Shown here in pieces: positions 34,455 to 45,066 of a DNA stretch of 64,000 bases; positions within the stretch are counted from its first letter, which is position 1; every line of letters begins with the position of its first letter. The translations under genes were made by a program, and so were the position numbers. This DNA is from DASPOF01 sp035626155 (lineage in GTDB: Bacteria > Desulfobacterota > Binatia > Binatales > Binataceae), in NCBI GenBank assembly GCA_035626155.1, contig DASPOF010000041.1, positions 1-64,000 on the forward strand, written 5' to 3'. Under the pieces are notes generated by a model, which was given only the letters and a program-made list of their open reading frames with translations, was not told the origin of the DNA and searched no databases.

Positions 34455-36530
34455 TCATCGCGCAAGCTCGGCGTTCAGGCGCTCCGCCAGCCCGCAGTAA
34501 CGCTCCGCTTTGCGAGCGACGCCCTCCGCAAGCCGTTCCGCATCGCCGATCAGGACGACCGACTGCCTTCCCCGCGTCACCGCAGTGTAAAGAATTTCGC
34601 GGGTGAGAATCGACAACGAGCGGCGCGGAAGCAGCATCGCGACCGAATCGAACTCGGAGCCCTGCGCCTTGTGCACCGTCATCGCGTAGCACAACTCGAT
34701 GCGGTCGCGGAGCATGTCGGATGCAAACGCGATGAAATTGTCGCCGCGCGCGAAGACGGCCATCGGCGACGCCGCGCCGCGCCCCGCACGCTCGACCGAA
34801 AGGATCACGCCCTGATCGCCATTGAAAAGTCCGCGCTCATAATCGTTGCGCAGCACAATCACGGGTTCGCCGAGAAGGTAGCCGCGCCGCCCTGGCGCGA
34901 TTTCCAGTTGCGCGGCCCGTTGGTCATGCATCCATTCGTTAATCCGCTCGGCTCCGGTTTCGAACATCCGCGTCGCGCAAAGAATCCGCGAGCCGGAGAG
35001 ATGGGCGAAGATGCGCCTTAAGCGCGCACAATCGTCATCGTCGAAACCATTCTCGCGCTCCACGTACTTCCCGTTGCTGAGCGCCTCGATTTCAGGCGAT
35101 CCGATCGCGCGCTCGCGGAGCCATCGGCCGAGGAATTTGCCCACGGTGCCCGGCGCCGCGGCGATGAATTCCACGCCCTGGAATTGAATCTCATCCACCG
35201 ATCCGCGCCGGATGATCGCCGGCGCGCCATCAGCGCCGCCCGCCTCGAGCAGGCCGGTGCGTTGCGCGTTGATCGCATCGGCGGCCGATCGGATCGCGGC
35301 TCCGCTCGTGCCCGCGCCGCCGGTGCGAAAATTGTGGCTCAGCCGAACGCAATTCGCGCTGAGCGATGCGTTGTGATCCGGGCCGCTCGCCTCGCACGAT
35401 GCGACCAGGTCGCGGAAGACCGCGCCCGCCGACACCGACGGGAGCTGGTCGGCATCGCCGAGGATTACCAGCCGCGCATCCGGCCGAAGCGCGCCCGCCA
35501 GCCGCTCCATCAGCGCCAGGTCGAGCATCGATCCCTCATCGACGATCACCGCCGACGCGGCGAGCGGATTGTTGCGATGGTGAAGGAAGCGTCCCGACTC
35601 CGGCGAGTAGCCGAGCAGCCGATGTATCGTGGACGCCTCGATTCTGTGAGCGAAAAGGGCCTCATCGGGGGCGGCGCGGCTGGCTACCTGCGAGAGACCG
35701 TCGAACACGCACCGGCTCATCCGGTGAGCGGCCTTTCCCGTAGGGGCCGTGAGGACGATTTCGCCGGCGGCCACGCCAAGGCGCGCGAGCACGCGGACGA
35801 TCGCGACCACGATCGAGGTTTTGCCGGTGCCGGGTCCTCCGGAAATTATCGCCAGGCGCGCCCTTGCCGCCGCTTCGACCGCGCGGAGCTGCTCCGGCGT
35901 CAGTTCAAGCGGTTTGCCATCACTCACCGCAGGACGGGCGATCGCGTCGGCGAGCGCGGATTCGATCGCGCTATCGCCTGCCGCCGCGCCTCGCTCGGCT
36001 CTCACCAGCTCTGCAAGCCGGCGCGCGAGCCCGCGCTCGGCGTGCAGGATTTTCTGATGGCAGATATGAGGATCGAGAAAGAGAAGCGGCCTGTAATCTT
36101 CCTCGCTTCGCCCGATGATGCGCGCCGCGCCGCCGGACTTGAGCAGAAGCGCAATCTCCGATGCGATACCATCCGCCTCGCCGCCACCGTCGCCGAGAAG
36201 ACCGTGGAGCATCCGCCGCATCGGTTCCGTCGATTCCTCGCCCACCGCCGGGAACCGCGTGCTTCCCTCCTCGAGCGCGGCGAGCGAGACGAGGATCAGC
36301 ACGACGAGTGCGATACGCTGTCGATCATCGAGATCGGGTTCCAGCGCAGCGAGCTCGGCCGCGACGTGGACCGAATCGGCGGTCAGATTGACCGCATCCG
36401 CGCCCGCCTCGAGGTCGCGCAACCCGCGTTCGAAAACAGAGAGCGCGGCGCCGGATGTGCGCGCGATCTCGAAACGCCGCCAGGCGGTGTCGATCCCCAG
36501 AAGATCGTATTTTTCGCCGGTCAGATCCAT
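34455..36530 (-). CDS. recD: RecBCD helicase-nuclease subunit RecD
   Basis: 691 residues, the 5'-3' helicase. Walker A is IISGGPGTGKTSIV near 230-243, Walker B region VIVDEGSMLDL near 335, motif V CYAMTVHKAQGSEFDS near 640 and motif VI YTAVTRGRQSVVLIG. The N-terminal ~200 residues contact RecC. The ATG overlaps the recB stop by ten bases. The third gene of the recC-recB-recD operon; with the other two it repairs double-strand breaks and degrades linear DNA. Confidence 0.93.
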   Translation of the reverse strand: MDLTGEKYDLLGIDTAWRRFEIARTSGAALSVFERGLRDLEAGADAVNLTADSVHVAAELAALEPDLDDRQRIALVVLILVSLAALEEGSTRFPAVGEESTEPMRRMLHGLLGDGGGEADGIASEIALLLKSGGAARIIGRSEEDYRPLLFLDPHICHQKILHAERGLARRLAELVRAERGAAAGDSAIESALADAIARPAVSDGKPLELTPEQLRAVEAAARARLAIISGGPGTGKTSIVVAIVRVLARLGVAAGEIVLTAPTGKAAHRMSRCVFDGLSQVASRAAPDEALFAHRIEASTIHRLLGYSPESGRFLHHRNNPLAASAVIVDEGSMLDLALMERLAGALRPDARLVILGDADQLPSVSAGAVFRDLVASCEASGPDHNASLSANCVRLSHNFRTGGAGTSGAAIRSAADAINAQRTGLLEAGGADGAPAIIRRGSVDEIQFQGVEFIAAAPGTVGKFLGRWLRERAIGSPEIEALSNGKYVERENGFDDDDCARLRRIFAHLSGSRILCATRMFETGAERINEWMHDQRAAQLEIAPGRRGYLLGEPVIVLRNDYERGLFNGDQGVILSVERAGRGAASPMAVFARGDNFIAFASDMLRDRIELCYAMTVHKAQGSEFDSVAMLLPRRSLSILTREILYTAVTRGRQSVVLIGDAERLAEGVARKAERYCGLAERLNAELAR

Positions 36531-39500
36531 CCCATCGCCGCCATCGTCATCAGAGACGATTCATCGGATTCGATTTCGGACCAGTCCGGGCGATGAAAGT
36601 ACAACCCGCGCTCCCCATTGCCGTCGGGCCTGATTCCGCGCAGGAAGACATACAAGAGTCCGCCGAATCGAGCGTCGTACTGCTGCCGGTCCCTTATGCG
36701 GAGCAGGCGCACGACGCCGAGCGAGTAGATCTTCGCCTGGAGGCCGTAATGGCGGTGAACATGATCCTCGACCGCGGTCTTTTCGTACGATGGCAGCAGG
36801 TCGCTCTTCCAATCAGCAAAATAAAAGAGCCCGCTGTGCTGGAACACGAAATCGATGAAGCCCTTGAGGTAGCCGCGCTCGACCGTCCAGAGCCCATCTC
36901 CGCCCGATGAGAGCAGAGGTTGGCTCTTCTCAGGGATGGGATAGACGAACTCCATTTCGCGCGCGCTCGGACATCGCGCGAGCGCATCGGCGATCGCACC
37001 GCCGCGCAGCGCGACCGGCGAGCGCAGGGCGTTGAAGACCAGTTCGGGCGCGCGCTCGGCCCACAGGTCGGCGGGCACCTGATGGCGCCGCATCGAGGCC
37101 GCGAACAGTTCGCGCACATCCGCGCGCTCCCTCCAGTCCGGCAGATCGACGGCCCCGGCGAGCACGTCAAGATCGATCTGCTCGATAACCTCGTGCAGAA
37201 AAATGCCGACGTTCGCGCCGCCGGGCGGTTCGGCCGCATCGGGAGGAGGCGGCTCGGCGAACCGGTCGTACTTGAACACGTCGGGTTCGACGAGCGCCGC
37301 TGCCGGTTGCGCACCGCGCTCGAGCGAAGTGTAGGAGCGAATCACGAGCGGAGCGTGACGCCAAACGAGACTCCTGAATTCGGCCTCCGGCTTCCGATCA
37401 TCATGGTCGGAAACAAGCGCGTCCGGCGGCGCCCACGAGGCGATCTGCGCCGCCACATCGCGCGCATCTGCTTCCTCGCGGCCGGCCGGAATCGCGACCG
37501 GCGCGATTTCGAACAACTCCTCCGGCGCTGCGCCGCCGTCCGAGCCCGCGAGCGATTTCAGCCGATCGTTGAGCCGTTGGTAGCTGCCGTTGACATACCC
37601 GGCGGTCGAACCTTCCGGCAGCAAGGGCAGATAGAGCTTCGCCCGCGCGCGTGTGATCCCGACGTAGAGCAGGCGCCCGTTCTCCTCGCGCTGTTCCGAA
37701 CCTATGTCGTCGCGCGCGATCTCCTGCGCCGCGCGGCCGATCGCGATTCGGCGGTCCCCCTGCTCGTCGTGATAAACCGCGATGTCGTCGCGGGACGTTC
37801 GCGTCCCGAATCCGCCGAACAGAACCACGACGTCCGCTTCGAGTCCCTTCGCCTTGTGGACGGTGAGGATCTGAACCGCGTCGCGGTCGCGCTCGAGGCG
37901 CTGGACGTCGCGATCCTCGCCGGGCGGCAACGTGCGGCGATCGATCCAGCGCGCGAGAAGATCGATCAACTCGCCGAGCGAGAGATTTTTCGCGAGCGCC
38001 TGTTCGAGCAGGATCTCGAAGATGTGCTCGTAGTTGGTCAGCTCGCGCGGGCCTGGAGCGAGCAGCAGCTCGCGCGCGACCAGTCCGCTGCGGTTGAGCA
38101 TCGCATCGAACAATTCCGCGAATCGCCGCTGGCCGGTTAGCGCCGCCCACTCAAGCAGCATCGCATCGAGCGGATGCGACGGCGGCGCGTCGGCGGCTTC
38201 CGCGAGTTCGCCGAGCGGCACGCCGAAAAACGGCGTCGTCCATGCCTTCAGGCGGCGCGAGCGGCGATGCGGCTCGGCAATCGCGCGCAGCACGTCGAGG
38301 ATGTCGCCCGCCTCGCGCGTCTCGAAAAGCCCGTCCTTCTTGTAGAATGCGTAATCGACGCCTGCCTCGCGCAAGTAGCCGGCAATTTCGTCGCCCTCGG
38401 CGCGGGTGCGAGTCAGGACCAGGATGTCGCTGGCGGTAACGGTACGCACCGCTCCGCTTTCATCCGCGATCGCGATCTTGTGCGCATCGTCGAAGAGAAT
38501 CTTTCTGAGCGTCGCGGCGATATGACGCCCGATCGCGGCGCGATATCGGCGCGCCGGCACTCCTGTCTGCGAATCGAGCCGCATGAGGGTGACCGGCGTC
38601 ACGGGACCAGACGCAGTGCTTGCTCGCATCCCGGTTCGTCCGCATTGAACGGGCTTATCGTAGAGGATTTCCCCACCGAAAAACGGTTGCGGCGCTTCCT
38701 GGTGGAGAATCAGATTGATCGCCCGGATCATCGGAGCGGTCGAGCGGAAGTTCGTCGTCAGCGCAACCAGCTCCGCGCCGCGGTGCTCGAGGAGGTCGCG
38801 CCTCGCATCCAGGTATGCGAACACGTCAGCCCCGCGAAAGGCGTATATCGCCTGCTTGGGATCGCCGATGACGTGGAGGACGTTGCGCCCGCCGCCCTCG
38901 ACGAAGATGCGCTTGAAGATCTCCCACTGCACTTCGTCGGTGTCCTGGAACTCGTCGATCAGCGCGTAGCGGAAGCGATTCCTGAGCGTCGCGGCGAGCG
39001 CGTCGCCCTGCGGACCGCGAAGCGAGTCCCGCAGCCATCGAAGCATGTCGTCGTAATCGAGCACCCCGCGCTCGCGCTTCATTTGACCGAGCCGCTTAGC
39101 GACCGGCTCGAGAAAAGCATCGGTTATCCGCGCTTGGAGCGAGGTCCCGAACAATACCGCCCTTGCAGCGCCCAGAAAGCGCTGGGTTTCGACGCTGAGT
39201 TCGTCCGGAAAGTGTTTTCCTTTTTTGGTCCGCGTCGGAGCGAGCAGTTTCTCGAATTCCGCACGCTTGAGCAGATCGCGGACGGCCCACGGGTCCCGGT
39301 TCCCATGGGTGATTGCGCGTTGGATATCGTGGATCGCCGCCAGCGCCTTATTCCGTGACGTGGCATGAATCGCGGCCGCATTCAGATCGGCGGCGATCCG
39401 TTTCGCGTCGAATCCGGCGATCAGCTCTTCGGCGGCCTCGTAGTTGCGCCTGGGCGAATCGGCCTCGAGATAGCGGACGCGATGCGCCCCGTAGAGCAGG

Positions 39501-40054
39501 TCTTCAAGATCGTCGGCGCTGAGGCCCTCGTCCTCGAGCCATTCCCGGAGCAGTTTCTTCGCCCACTCATCGGTGGCCAGCTTCTCGCGCAGCTCCGCTC
39601 TGAAAGCCTCGTGGAAAGCCGTGCGGCCGTCGATCACCTCGACGTCGAATCTCGCCCGGCTCTCGAATGCGAATTCGGTGAGCATCCGCTGGCAGAAGCT
39701 GTGAATCGTGTGAATCGGCGCGCGTTCGAATTCCAGCAGAGCTGCGTGCAGCGTTTGCAAGTTGTCTTCGCTGAGGGAGCACAAATTGCCAATCGCCGGA
39801 TCATCGGCGAGCCCGCCCGCGACCGCGCGTTCGAGCGTCGCGCGAATCCGCGCGCGCAGCTCTCCGGTCGCTTTTTCGGTGAATGTAACCGCGAGTATCT
39901 GGTCGAGTGTTGCATTCCCGCGAACCAGAATTTCGAGCAGCAGGTGCTCGATCGTGAAAGTCTTTCCGGTCCCCGCGCTCGCTTCGATCACGGCGTGCCG
40001 GTCGAGCGGGATTTCATCGAGGATCGCGGGGCGGCGATACTGGACGGGGCTCAT
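36521..40054 (-). CDS. recB: RecBCD helicase-nuclease subunit RecB
   Basis: 1177 residues. Walker A is VIEASAGTGKTFTIEHLL near 22-39. Helicase motifs ALIDEFQDTDEVQWEIF, LTVHKAKGLEADVVVLFG and YVGITRARAKLYLPL follow. The C-terminal nuclease domain has GFIDFVFQHSGLFYFADWKSD near 1095-1115, containing the Asp/Asp-x-Lys metal site, so the nuclease looks active. The start ATG at 40054 overlaps the recC stop (ATGA). The enzyme processes broken DNA and in many bacteria responds to Chi; the Chi sequence of this organism is unknown. Confidence 0.94.
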   Translation of the reverse strand: MSPVQYRRPAILDEIPLDRHAVIEASAGTGKTFTIEHLLLEILVRGNATLDQILAVTFTEKATGELRARIRATLERAVAGGLADDPAIGNLCSLSEDNLQTLHAALLEFERAPIHTIHSFCQRMLTEFAFESRARFDVEVIDGRTAFHEAFRAELREKLATDEWAKKLLREWLEDEGLSADDLEDLLYGAHRVRYLEADSPRRNYEAAEELIAGFDAKRIAADLNAAAIHATSRNKALAAIHDIQRAITHGNRDPWAVRDLLKRAEFEKLLAPTRTKKGKHFPDELSVETQRFLGAARAVLFGTSLQARITDAFLEPVAKRLGQMKRERGVLDYDDMLRWLRDSLRGPQGDALAATLRNRFRYALIDEFQDTDEVQWEIFKRIFVEGGGRNVLHVIGDPKQAIYAFRGADVFAYLDARRDLLEHRGAELVALTTNFRSTAPMIRAINLILHQEAPQPFFGGEILYDKPVQCGRTGMRASTASGPVTPVTLMRLDSQTGVPARRYRAAIGRHIAATLRKILFDDAHKIAIADESGAVRTVTASDILVLTRTRAEGDEIAGYLREAGVDYAFYKKDGLFETREAGDILDVLRAIAEPHRRSRRLKAWTTPFFGVPLGELAEAADAPPSHPLDAMLLEWAALTGQRRFAELFDAMLNRSGLVARELLLAPGPRELTNYEHIFEILLEQALAKNLSLGELIDLLARWIDRRTLPPGEDRDVQRLERDRDAVQILTVHKAKGLEADVVVLFGGFGTRTSRDDIAVYHDEQGDRRIAIGRAAQEIARDDIGSEQREENGRLLYVGITRARAKLYLPLLPEGSTAGYVNGSYQRLNDRLKSLAGSDGGAAPEELFEIAPVAIPAGREEADARDVAAQIASWAPPDALVSDHDDRKPEAEFRSLVWRHAPLVIRSYTSLERGAQPAAALVEPDVFKYDRFAEPPPPDAAEPPGGANVGIFLHEVIEQIDLDVLAGAVDLPDWRERADVRELFAASMRRHQVPADLWAERAPELVFNALRSPVALRGGAIADALARCPSAREMEFVYPIPEKSQPLLSSGGDGLWTVERGYLKGFIDFVFQHSGLFYFADWKSDLLPSYEKTAVEDHVHRHYGLQAKIYSLGVVRLLRIRDRQQYDARFGGLLYVFLRGIRPDGNGERGLYFHRPDWSEIESDESSLMTMAAMGWI

Positions 40055-43000
40055 TTCGCGTCCTTGCGCGGAGCGGGCTTGAGAATCGCGAGGATCGGAC
40101 CGTAGCGCCGGTCGATGATGTCTTTGATCTCGCTTTCGCCGGGAGGGTCGAAACTGCGCGCGTTGCGAATCGGCCCGAAATCCGAGCTGCACGACGGGGG
40201 GTTAAGCTCGCGCACCTGCTCGACGGCGCCTACCGCATCGCGCACCGCCTCCGGCCTCTCCTTCTCCTCGATTGCGGCCGCGACCGCCTCGATAGGCAGA
40301 AAATAATCGTGACGGGCCGACATCATTTCCTTGACGAGCGCCGAAAGGTACTCGCGTGCGGCGTCGCGCGACGGCGGTGCGAAAGTCCTTAGCCACGGCG
40401 CCGGCCCTCGCTTCCCGGCATCCGAGCTTCCCAGCACAATCGCGCGGAATTCGCTCGGGACCCGGCGTTCCGCAGCCGCAAGCGCGATCGCATTGAGAGC
40501 CGGGCCGAGGAAATCTCTATCTTTCGGCTCTTTGCGAAGGACGCATTGAATCGCCGCGCCGAGATCGGGCGCGATCGTTCCCGCCGACCCGTAGATCTTC
40601 ACGCGCCGCATCCTCTTCTTCCCGCCGGGATCGTCGATCGGCACTTCGAGATCGATGTATGGAACGATCGTGATTTTGTCGCCGGTCTCATATTCGGCGG
40701 CGTGTCCGATCCGGAATTCCCGCCACTCGCCGAGGTCCGCCGCGCCGGCGGTGCGCGCCTGCGCGATCCACCCGGTCAGGACGCCGTCATCTGCTGTCCT
40801 GGCCGCGTCTGCGAACGGGCCTGCGGGCGCGAGCCCCTTCATCTGTGCGATGCGGAAGATGCGTTGGTATTCGTCGCTCAGCCGCTTGAGATTTCCGCGC
40901 GCAGCCCAGAACGCCTGGCGGAGCAACATCGTCCGATCGAGCGTCGATTGCGCAAGCGGCTCATCCTCGGCATCCTCGGGAATTTCGTCGTCATCGAGCA
41001 TTCCGAGCGCGTACCGCGCCGCGCCCTGCAACGGACATTCGAGAAATCGCCTGAGCGCGGAGAGCGGGAGCGAGATTTCCTCGAGCACGTCCACGCGCGC
41101 GCCCGCCGCCGCCGGAATCTCGATTCGGCCGAGGCTCGATCGGAGCTTTTCGCGCGCCTCGGCCGACATCGCGTCCCACAGCCGAGCGCGCTCCGGCAGC
41201 GGCGCTCGCTCGCAATGACGCTCGAGATCAGCCCGAAGCGCGCTCATGCGCGCGCCGCGGCGCGCGTCGGGATCGAAGCTTAAGAGCGCCTGCGATGAGC
41301 CGCCGCCGACAGGCAGGTCGGGAAAGTAAGCAAAGTCATAGCGGCTCAACTTATGTTTCACGGTGATGCGCTCGAACGTCTTGTCATCGAGGTACGAGCG
41401 CAGGATGTCCTGCAACTCGCGAACGACGGCCGACGGTTCGAGCTCGTCGCCGGTTTGCGCATCGCGCTCGACGTAAGAGAGGTACAGGCGTTCGCGGGCG
41501 GCAAGCAGCGCGTCGAGAAACCGGTAGCGATCGCGCTGGGCGGGTGAGACGTCGCCCGGGCGTGGGCGCTCGAGCCTGAGGTCGAGGAGGTCGCGGCGTT
41601 CGCGCTCGGGGAAAACCGTCTCGCCGAGGCCGAGCACGAAAATCGCTTTGAAGGGAATCGATTGGAGCGCCGCGAGCGACCCGGCAGCGACGCCGCGTGC
41701 GGTGAAGCGTCCCTGCTGCGATCCGAGCGAGGAAATTCGCGCGATCGCGATTTCGTATGCGATCGCGTAAGGGACCTCTGCGGTGTCGAGGCCCGGCTCG
41801 GCGATCGCCTCGATTTCGGCGATGCAGCGGTCGCGAATCCGCTGGTCATCGGCATCCGAAACTTTCAGATACGATCCGATCAGAGCGGCGAGCAGGCGCG
41901 ACCATTGGCCGATTCTGAGCCGCGCCCCGCGCATCGAGAGCGCATCCGCGATGAGCGCGCGCGCAGTGCGTATCAGTCGCGCCGCACCCGCCGCTTCATC
42001 CTGGCGGACCTCGAGCGGCGCAAGCCCGCCGCCACCGGCCGCATCCATCGTGCGCATATCCCCGCTTTGTTCGCCGGCCATGAACACGCCGAGCGCGAGA
42101 CGGGTCAGCGCCTGGTCCCAGTTGTAGAGATCGGGCGGAAGATAAGTGCCGGCGAGGTCCGATCCGCCGGCGCCGAAGAAGACGCCCAACTCGCCGCACC
42201 ACTGACTCCAGCGCTCGATGTCGAGGTCGGGATCATCGCCGGTTATCGCGGGATGGCCGAGCAGGCGCAGCATCTCCTCGCGCGTGAAACGTCCGCGCGG
42301 AAGCTGCAAGAGGAGTTCGATCGCCTCCGCGACGCGGCTCTCGTTTGCGTAACTGCGGCTTACGAGTTCAACTGGGATTTGGTGCTGGCGGGCAAAGACC
42401 GTCTCGATGTGCGGCAGATAAGAATCGCAGGCTGCGTCCGGGATGAGCACCGCAATCTCGTGAAATCGAATCGGCGCGGCGGATGCGGCCTGGTCATCGC
42501 GCTTGATGAGCGCCCAGATTTCGTTCGCGACGATTTCGACCTCGCGCCGGATCCCCGGGCAGGCAAGCATGCGGATCGCATCGCCGTCCGGGTCGCCGCG
42601 CGAGTCTCGATGGGATGAGTTGGCAGGCGCGCGGAACAGGATGTCGTGCTGGAGCGAGGCGAGCAGCGATGAGTGCTCATCCAGAGGATCCGAGAAATGG
42701 GGATCGAAGTCGCATTCGGTCAGCTCGTTGAGCAGGCGGATATGCTCGCGCCCGGGACGTCCCCAGAACCTCAGCGCCGGCGGATCATTCGACGTCGTCA
42801 GGGCGAACGGGTCCTCGGATTCCTCGATTGCCGCGCCGACGCGATCGGCGCGCCGCGCCCATCCGTCGCGCGCGATTGCGCCGCGCGAATCCTGGACGTC
42901 CTCCCAGAACTCCTTGCACGGGTTGACCGCGTGGATCGCGAGTTCGATCAGCTTGCCCAGTCTCTCGAAGATACGCACGAAGGCGGGCGCAGGCGAGGGA

Positions 43001-43671
43001 AGGCCGAAGACATGAAGAGTCTGCGGCAGAACCGGCCGTAGGTTCTCCGTGCGAGCCGCGCTGAACGCCTCCGGCAGCAGCATCCAGCGGCAATCGCTGC
43101 CGCCGGTCCATTCAGGCCGTACCGCGCCGGAATCATCGAACACCGCAAGCCACAAATGACGTTGCCATCGTTCGGTCTGGTCGTACGGCGCCTTGGTGAA
43201 TTGCCGCCCGTGGCGCCACTGCCGGATCATCGCCTCGCGCGAGATTGAATACTCCTGGAAGAGCCGCGCGATGCGCTCCGCCAACTGAAACAGCCGAGGC
43301 TCGCGATCGGCCTCGTCCTGCGATCCGGCGGCGTAATCGCGCACCGGCGCCAACTCGGGATCGGCGCGATGCTCGGCGCTCGTGAGGACTTTGAAAAGAA
43401 CCAGTTGAAGCCGATCGGCTTCGAGCACGCGGATCGCGGGGTCGGCGTTTTGCACAACCTCGGCGAGATACGCTCTCAGAAACGGAAACCGCAGGTTGGC
43501 GGCGACTCCGAGCCGCTCGGCGAGGTGGAACTTTATGAACTCCTCGATCGAGCGGTTGGGAACGATGATCGGGATCTTCGCCAGCGGATCGGTGCGTTGC
43601 GCGGCCGCGACCGCATCCGCGAGCGGCGCCGCGAGGGTTTCCAGCCGGTTTGCGTAATGAAGCCGGATCAT
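40051..43671 (-). CDS. recC: RecBCD subunit RecC
   Basis: 1206 residues. The N-terminus MIRLHYANRLETLAAPLADA, the IPIIVPNRSIEEFIKFHLAE segment and the LRFPFLRAYLAEVV run match RecC. QLPRGRFTREEMLRLLGHPAI and AIFVLGLGETVFPERERRDL follow in helicase-like order, without Walker A, as expected. A degenerate nuclease-like domain closes the protein. I chose the ATG at 43671. It is the first gene of the rec operon, with its start 160 bases from the MFS stop on the same strand. Confidence 0.92.
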   Translation of the reverse strand: MIRLHYANRLETLAAPLADAVAAAQRTDPLAKIPIIVPNRSIEEFIKFHLAERLGVAANLRFPFLRAYLAEVVQNADPAIRVLEADRLQLVLFKVLTSAEHRADPELAPVRDYAAGSQDEADREPRLFQLAERIARLFQEYSISREAMIRQWRHGRQFTKAPYDQTERWQRHLWLAVFDDSGAVRPEWTGGSDCRWMLLPEAFSAARTENLRPVLPQTLHVFGLPSPAPAFVRIFERLGKLIELAIHAVNPCKEFWEDVQDSRGAIARDGWARRADRVGAAIEESEDPFALTTSNDPPALRFWGRPGREHIRLLNELTECDFDPHFSDPLDEHSSLLASLQHDILFRAPANSSHRDSRGDPDGDAIRMLACPGIRREVEIVANEIWALIKRDDQAASAAPIRFHEIAVLIPDAACDSYLPHIETVFARQHQIPVELVSRSYANESRVAEAIELLLQLPRGRFTREEMLRLLGHPAITGDDPDLDIERWSQWCGELGVFFGAGGSDLAGTYLPPDLYNWDQALTRLALGVFMAGEQSGDMRTMDAAGGGGLAPLEVRQDEAAGAARLIRTARALIADALSMRGARLRIGQWSRLLAALIGSYLKVSDADDQRIRDRCIAEIEAIAEPGLDTAEVPYAIAYEIAIARISSLGSQQGRFTARGVAAGSLAALQSIPFKAIFVLGLGETVFPERERRDLLDLRLERPRPGDVSPAQRDRYRFLDALLAARERLYLSYVERDAQTGDELEPSAVVRELQDILRSYLDDKTFERITVKHKLSRYDFAYFPDLPVGGGSSQALLSFDPDARRGARMSALRADLERHCERAPLPERARLWDAMSAEAREKLRSSLGRIEIPAAAGARVDVLEEISLPLSALRRFLECPLQGAARYALGMLDDDEIPEDAEDEPLAQSTLDRTMLLRQAFWAARGNLKRLSDEYQRIFRIAQMKGLAPAGPFADAARTADDGVLTGWIAQARTAGAADLGEWREFRIGHAAEYETGDKITIVPYIDLEVPIDDPGGKKRMRRVKIYGSAGTIAPDLGAAIQCVLRKEPKDRDFLGPALNAIALAAAERRVPSEFRAIVLGSSDAGKRGPAPWLRTFAPPSRDAAREYLSALVKEMMSARHDYFLPIEAVAAAIEEKERPEAVRDAVGAVEQVRELNPPSCSSDFGPIRNARSFDPPGESEIKDIIDRRYGPILAILKPAPRKDAK

Positions 43672-43769
43672 CTCCGCCGATCCGCGCCTCCTGCGGCTTG
43701 GCGCAAGTGCGGGCATGGGTCTTCAGATCAAGAGCCGCATCGCGCCGATTTGCGCAGGAATGCGATCCC

Positions 43770-43833
43770 GCAGCATACCAGATGCGGGCGGGCGGAAGAT
43801 GCCGCGGGCGTCGGGCTCTTCAACATCCTGCTA
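43770..43833 (+). repeat. 64-bp hairpin repeat with degenerate left arm (copy D)
   Basis: The right arm TCTTCAACATCCTGCTA (43817-43833) matches copies B and C. The left arm GCAGCATACCAGAT at 43770 is degenerate, but the span from GCAG to CTA is exactly 64 bases as in copies B and C. The final CTA is, on the minus strand, the TAG stop codon of the MFS gene at 43831-43833. Confidence 0.6.
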
Positions 43834-45066
43834 GCGTTCTTCGTCGGAGGGGCGGACCGATCGAAATTGGCCGAGCAGCAGAAAATCGTAAATCGTCTTG
43901 AGGACGCCCGCGCAGACCAGCGGCCAGCCGAACGAGGTGCAGTTGAGCATCACTCCCGCGGGAAGCGGCGCCAAAGCCGCGGCGAGGCTGCGCGGGACGT
44001 TGGTCACGCTCGCGGCCGCGGCGCGCTCCTCGGGCGGCACGACGGCCATCACGAAGGACTGGCGCGCCGGCACATCCATCTGCGACATCGAAAAACGCAG
44101 CAGCAGGAAAACGATCGCGAGCCGGGCGTTGGGCATCAGGGCGGCAAGGATGAGGCACATGTTCGACGGCAGATGGGTAAACACCATCGTATTGATCCGT
44201 CCGATTCGCGCCGCGAGCGAGGACGAAACGAACTGGGAGAGCGCTCCGAGCAGGCCCGCGCCGAAGAAAAACGAGCCCACCAGCTCCACCGACATGTTGA
44301 AGCGCCTGAACAGCCACAGCGCGAGAAGCGACTGCACGACGAAGCCGCCGCCGAGCGAATCGAGGCTGAACAGAGCCGAAAGCCGCAGCACGATGCCGCG
44401 CGACTTGGCCAGTGGCGCCGCAGGCGCCGCCCCGCGCTCCACCTCGACGGCCGGCGACAGCGGAAGGTACAACGCGGCGGCGATCAGCGAGACCGTCGAG
44501 TAGAGGAAGAAGCCCGAACGCGCGGCGCCGAGCACGCTCCATCCCAGGCGGCTCGCCATCGCGATCGGCACGCCGCTGGCCAGTGCGCCCAGCGCGCCGG
44601 CCAGTGCGCCGGCCACGTTGTACACCGCGAACATCGCGGTCAAGTCCCGCGTCGCAACCGTCTCCGCGAGCGCGGCCTGCTCTACCGGCAGAAACAGGCT
44701 CACGTCGCCAGCCGACGGGTTGTACGTCCCGACCACCGCAATCACGAACAGCGGCCAGAAACTTCCCAGCGCCGCGAACCCCAGCCCCGTGCACATCATC
44801 AGCGCGCAAGCGCCGAGAAGGACCCTGCGCCGGCCCAGGCGATGAGTGATGAGGCCGACCGCCAGCGTCAAGGCGGCCGACCCGAACAAGGTGCCGAAAA
44901 CGATCGCGCCAAACTGCGAGGGCGAGAACCCGATTCCGGTGAGATAGCGCGGGAGCAGGATGCTGACCGCTCCGTCGGCAAATCCGCGAAGCGCGCGGGT
45001 CGCCAGCAGGCGTCTGCCGTCGGCGGTCGCGCTACGAGGAAACCATAGGCCGGTTTGATTCGCCAT
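43831..45066 (-). CDS. Major facilitator superfamily transporter
   Basis: 411 residues with about 12 hydrophobic segments, beginning near residue 30. The loop between segments 2 and 3 reads GLITHRLGRRRVLLG, a typical MFS A-motif-like region, and a second copy, SSLAARIGRINTMVF, appears in the C-half. The central loop contains PAVEVERGAAPAAPLAKSRG. The substrate is not deducible. The stop codon TAG at 43833-43831 is the last three bases of the copy D repeat, and recC lies downstream on the same strand. Confidence 0.85.
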   Translation of the reverse strand: MANQTGLWFPRSATADGRRLLATRALRGFADGAVSILLPRYLTGIGFSPSQFGAIVFGTLFGSAALTLAVGLITHRLGRRRVLLGACALMMCTGLGFAALGSFWPLFVIAVVGTYNPSAGDVSLFLPVEQAALAETVATRDLTAMFAVYNVAGALAGALGALASGVPIAMASRLGWSVLGAARSGFFLYSTVSLIAAALYLPLSPAVEVERGAAPAAPLAKSRGIVLRLSALFSLDSLGGGFVVQSLLALWLFRRFNMSVELVGSFFFGAGLLGALSQFVSSSLAARIGRINTMVFTHLPSNMCLILAALMPNARLAIVFLLLRFSMSQMDVPARQSFVMAVVPPEERAAAASVTNVPRSLAAALAPLPAGVMLNCTSFGWPLVCAGVLKTIYDFLLLGQFRSVRPSDEER

